Shown here: piece after piece, positions 6,030-6,106 of the stretch
How the letters are laid out: each line of letters begins with the position of its first letter
How positions within the stretch are numbered: position 1 is the first letter of the stretch
Assembly: GCA_003154255.1 (NCBI GenBank)
Contig: PMCY01000282.1
Coordinates: forward strand, 2,859 to 8,964
Source: Candidatus Aminicenantota bacterium
Lineage (GTDB): Bacteria; Acidobacteriota; Aminicenantia; Aminicenantales; UBA4085
Reading direction: 5' to 3'
Length of the DNA stretch: 6,106 nt
Notes under the pieces: model-generated
The model's input: only the letters and a program-made list of their open reading frames with translations
Told to the model about the DNA's origin: nothing
Databases searched by the model: none
Position numbers and translations under genes: made by a program

Positions 6030-6106
6030 ATGAAGAAAGCCGCCTCCGCCGCGGTGGTCGCCTGCTTTTTATCCGCCGGTCTCCCCGCCGGCCTGGCCGC
6101 CCAGGC
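6030..6106 (+). CDS. Secreted protein, signal peptide only, cut by window edge
   Basis: Only 25 complete codons are visible. They spell a typical Sec signal peptide: MKK, a hydrophobic Ala/Val/Leu-rich core (residues 4-21), and LAAQA at the end, where LAA followed by Gln is a good signal peptidase I site. AAGGAGG at 6018-6024 ends 5 bases before the ATG and fixes the start. An ATG at 6025 is out of frame and too close to the ribosome site. A Cys at residue 12 lies inside the hydrophobic core, not in a lipobox. The mature protein lies outside the window, so function is unknown. It diverges from the other exported-protein gene, which suggests but does not prove a shared envelope or extracellular process. 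Confidence 0.8.
   Translation, partial: MKKAASAAVVACFLSAGLPAGLAAQ

Overview
The window is GC-rich bacterial DNA, with third positions mostly G or C and TTA, CTA and TCA codons rare. It holds two partial and three complete genes. Nothing fixes the taxon. The codon use, the TTG start, sigma-70-like promoters with clear Shine-Dalgarno sites, and a large secreted protein of no obvious family would fit an Acidobacteriota/Aminicenantes-like environmental genome, but that is a guess. I see no tRNA, rRNA, insertion sequence, CRISPR array or phage gene.

Layout. Bases 1-317 (minus) are the N-terminal third of an aspartate ammonia-lyase running off the left edge. Diverging from it, 456-1139 (plus) encodes a stand-alone protein of the vitamin B12-dependent methionine synthase activation family, probably read from a leaderless mRNA. 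A 141-base convergent spacer (1140-1280) carries an intrinsic terminator for each side and a promoter-like match pointing into the next gene's 3' end. Bases 1281-3032 (minus) encode a complete GspE/PilB-type ATPase of a type II secretion or type IV pilus machine, with a TTG start and its own promoter. Upstream on the same strand, 3161-5902 encodes a 913-residue exported protein that I cannot assign. It has a signal peptide, a novel-looking N-terminal half, a central beta-rich stretch and a C-terminal region resembling the galactose-mutarotase-like super-sandwich. A second secreted protein starts divergently at 6030 and runs off the right edge.

How the genes relate. They do not form one operon. 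The ATPase has its own promoter and terminator, and no other secretion or pilus gene lies beside it. The large exported protein and the divergent secreted protein share a 127-base spacer with back-to-back promoters, so they may be expressed together. The two left-hand genes link amino-acid metabolism (aspartate to fumarate and ammonia; cobalamin reactivation for methionine synthesis) only loosely. No gene cluster amounting to a new defence or mobile system is visible. The least explained item is the 913-residue protein.
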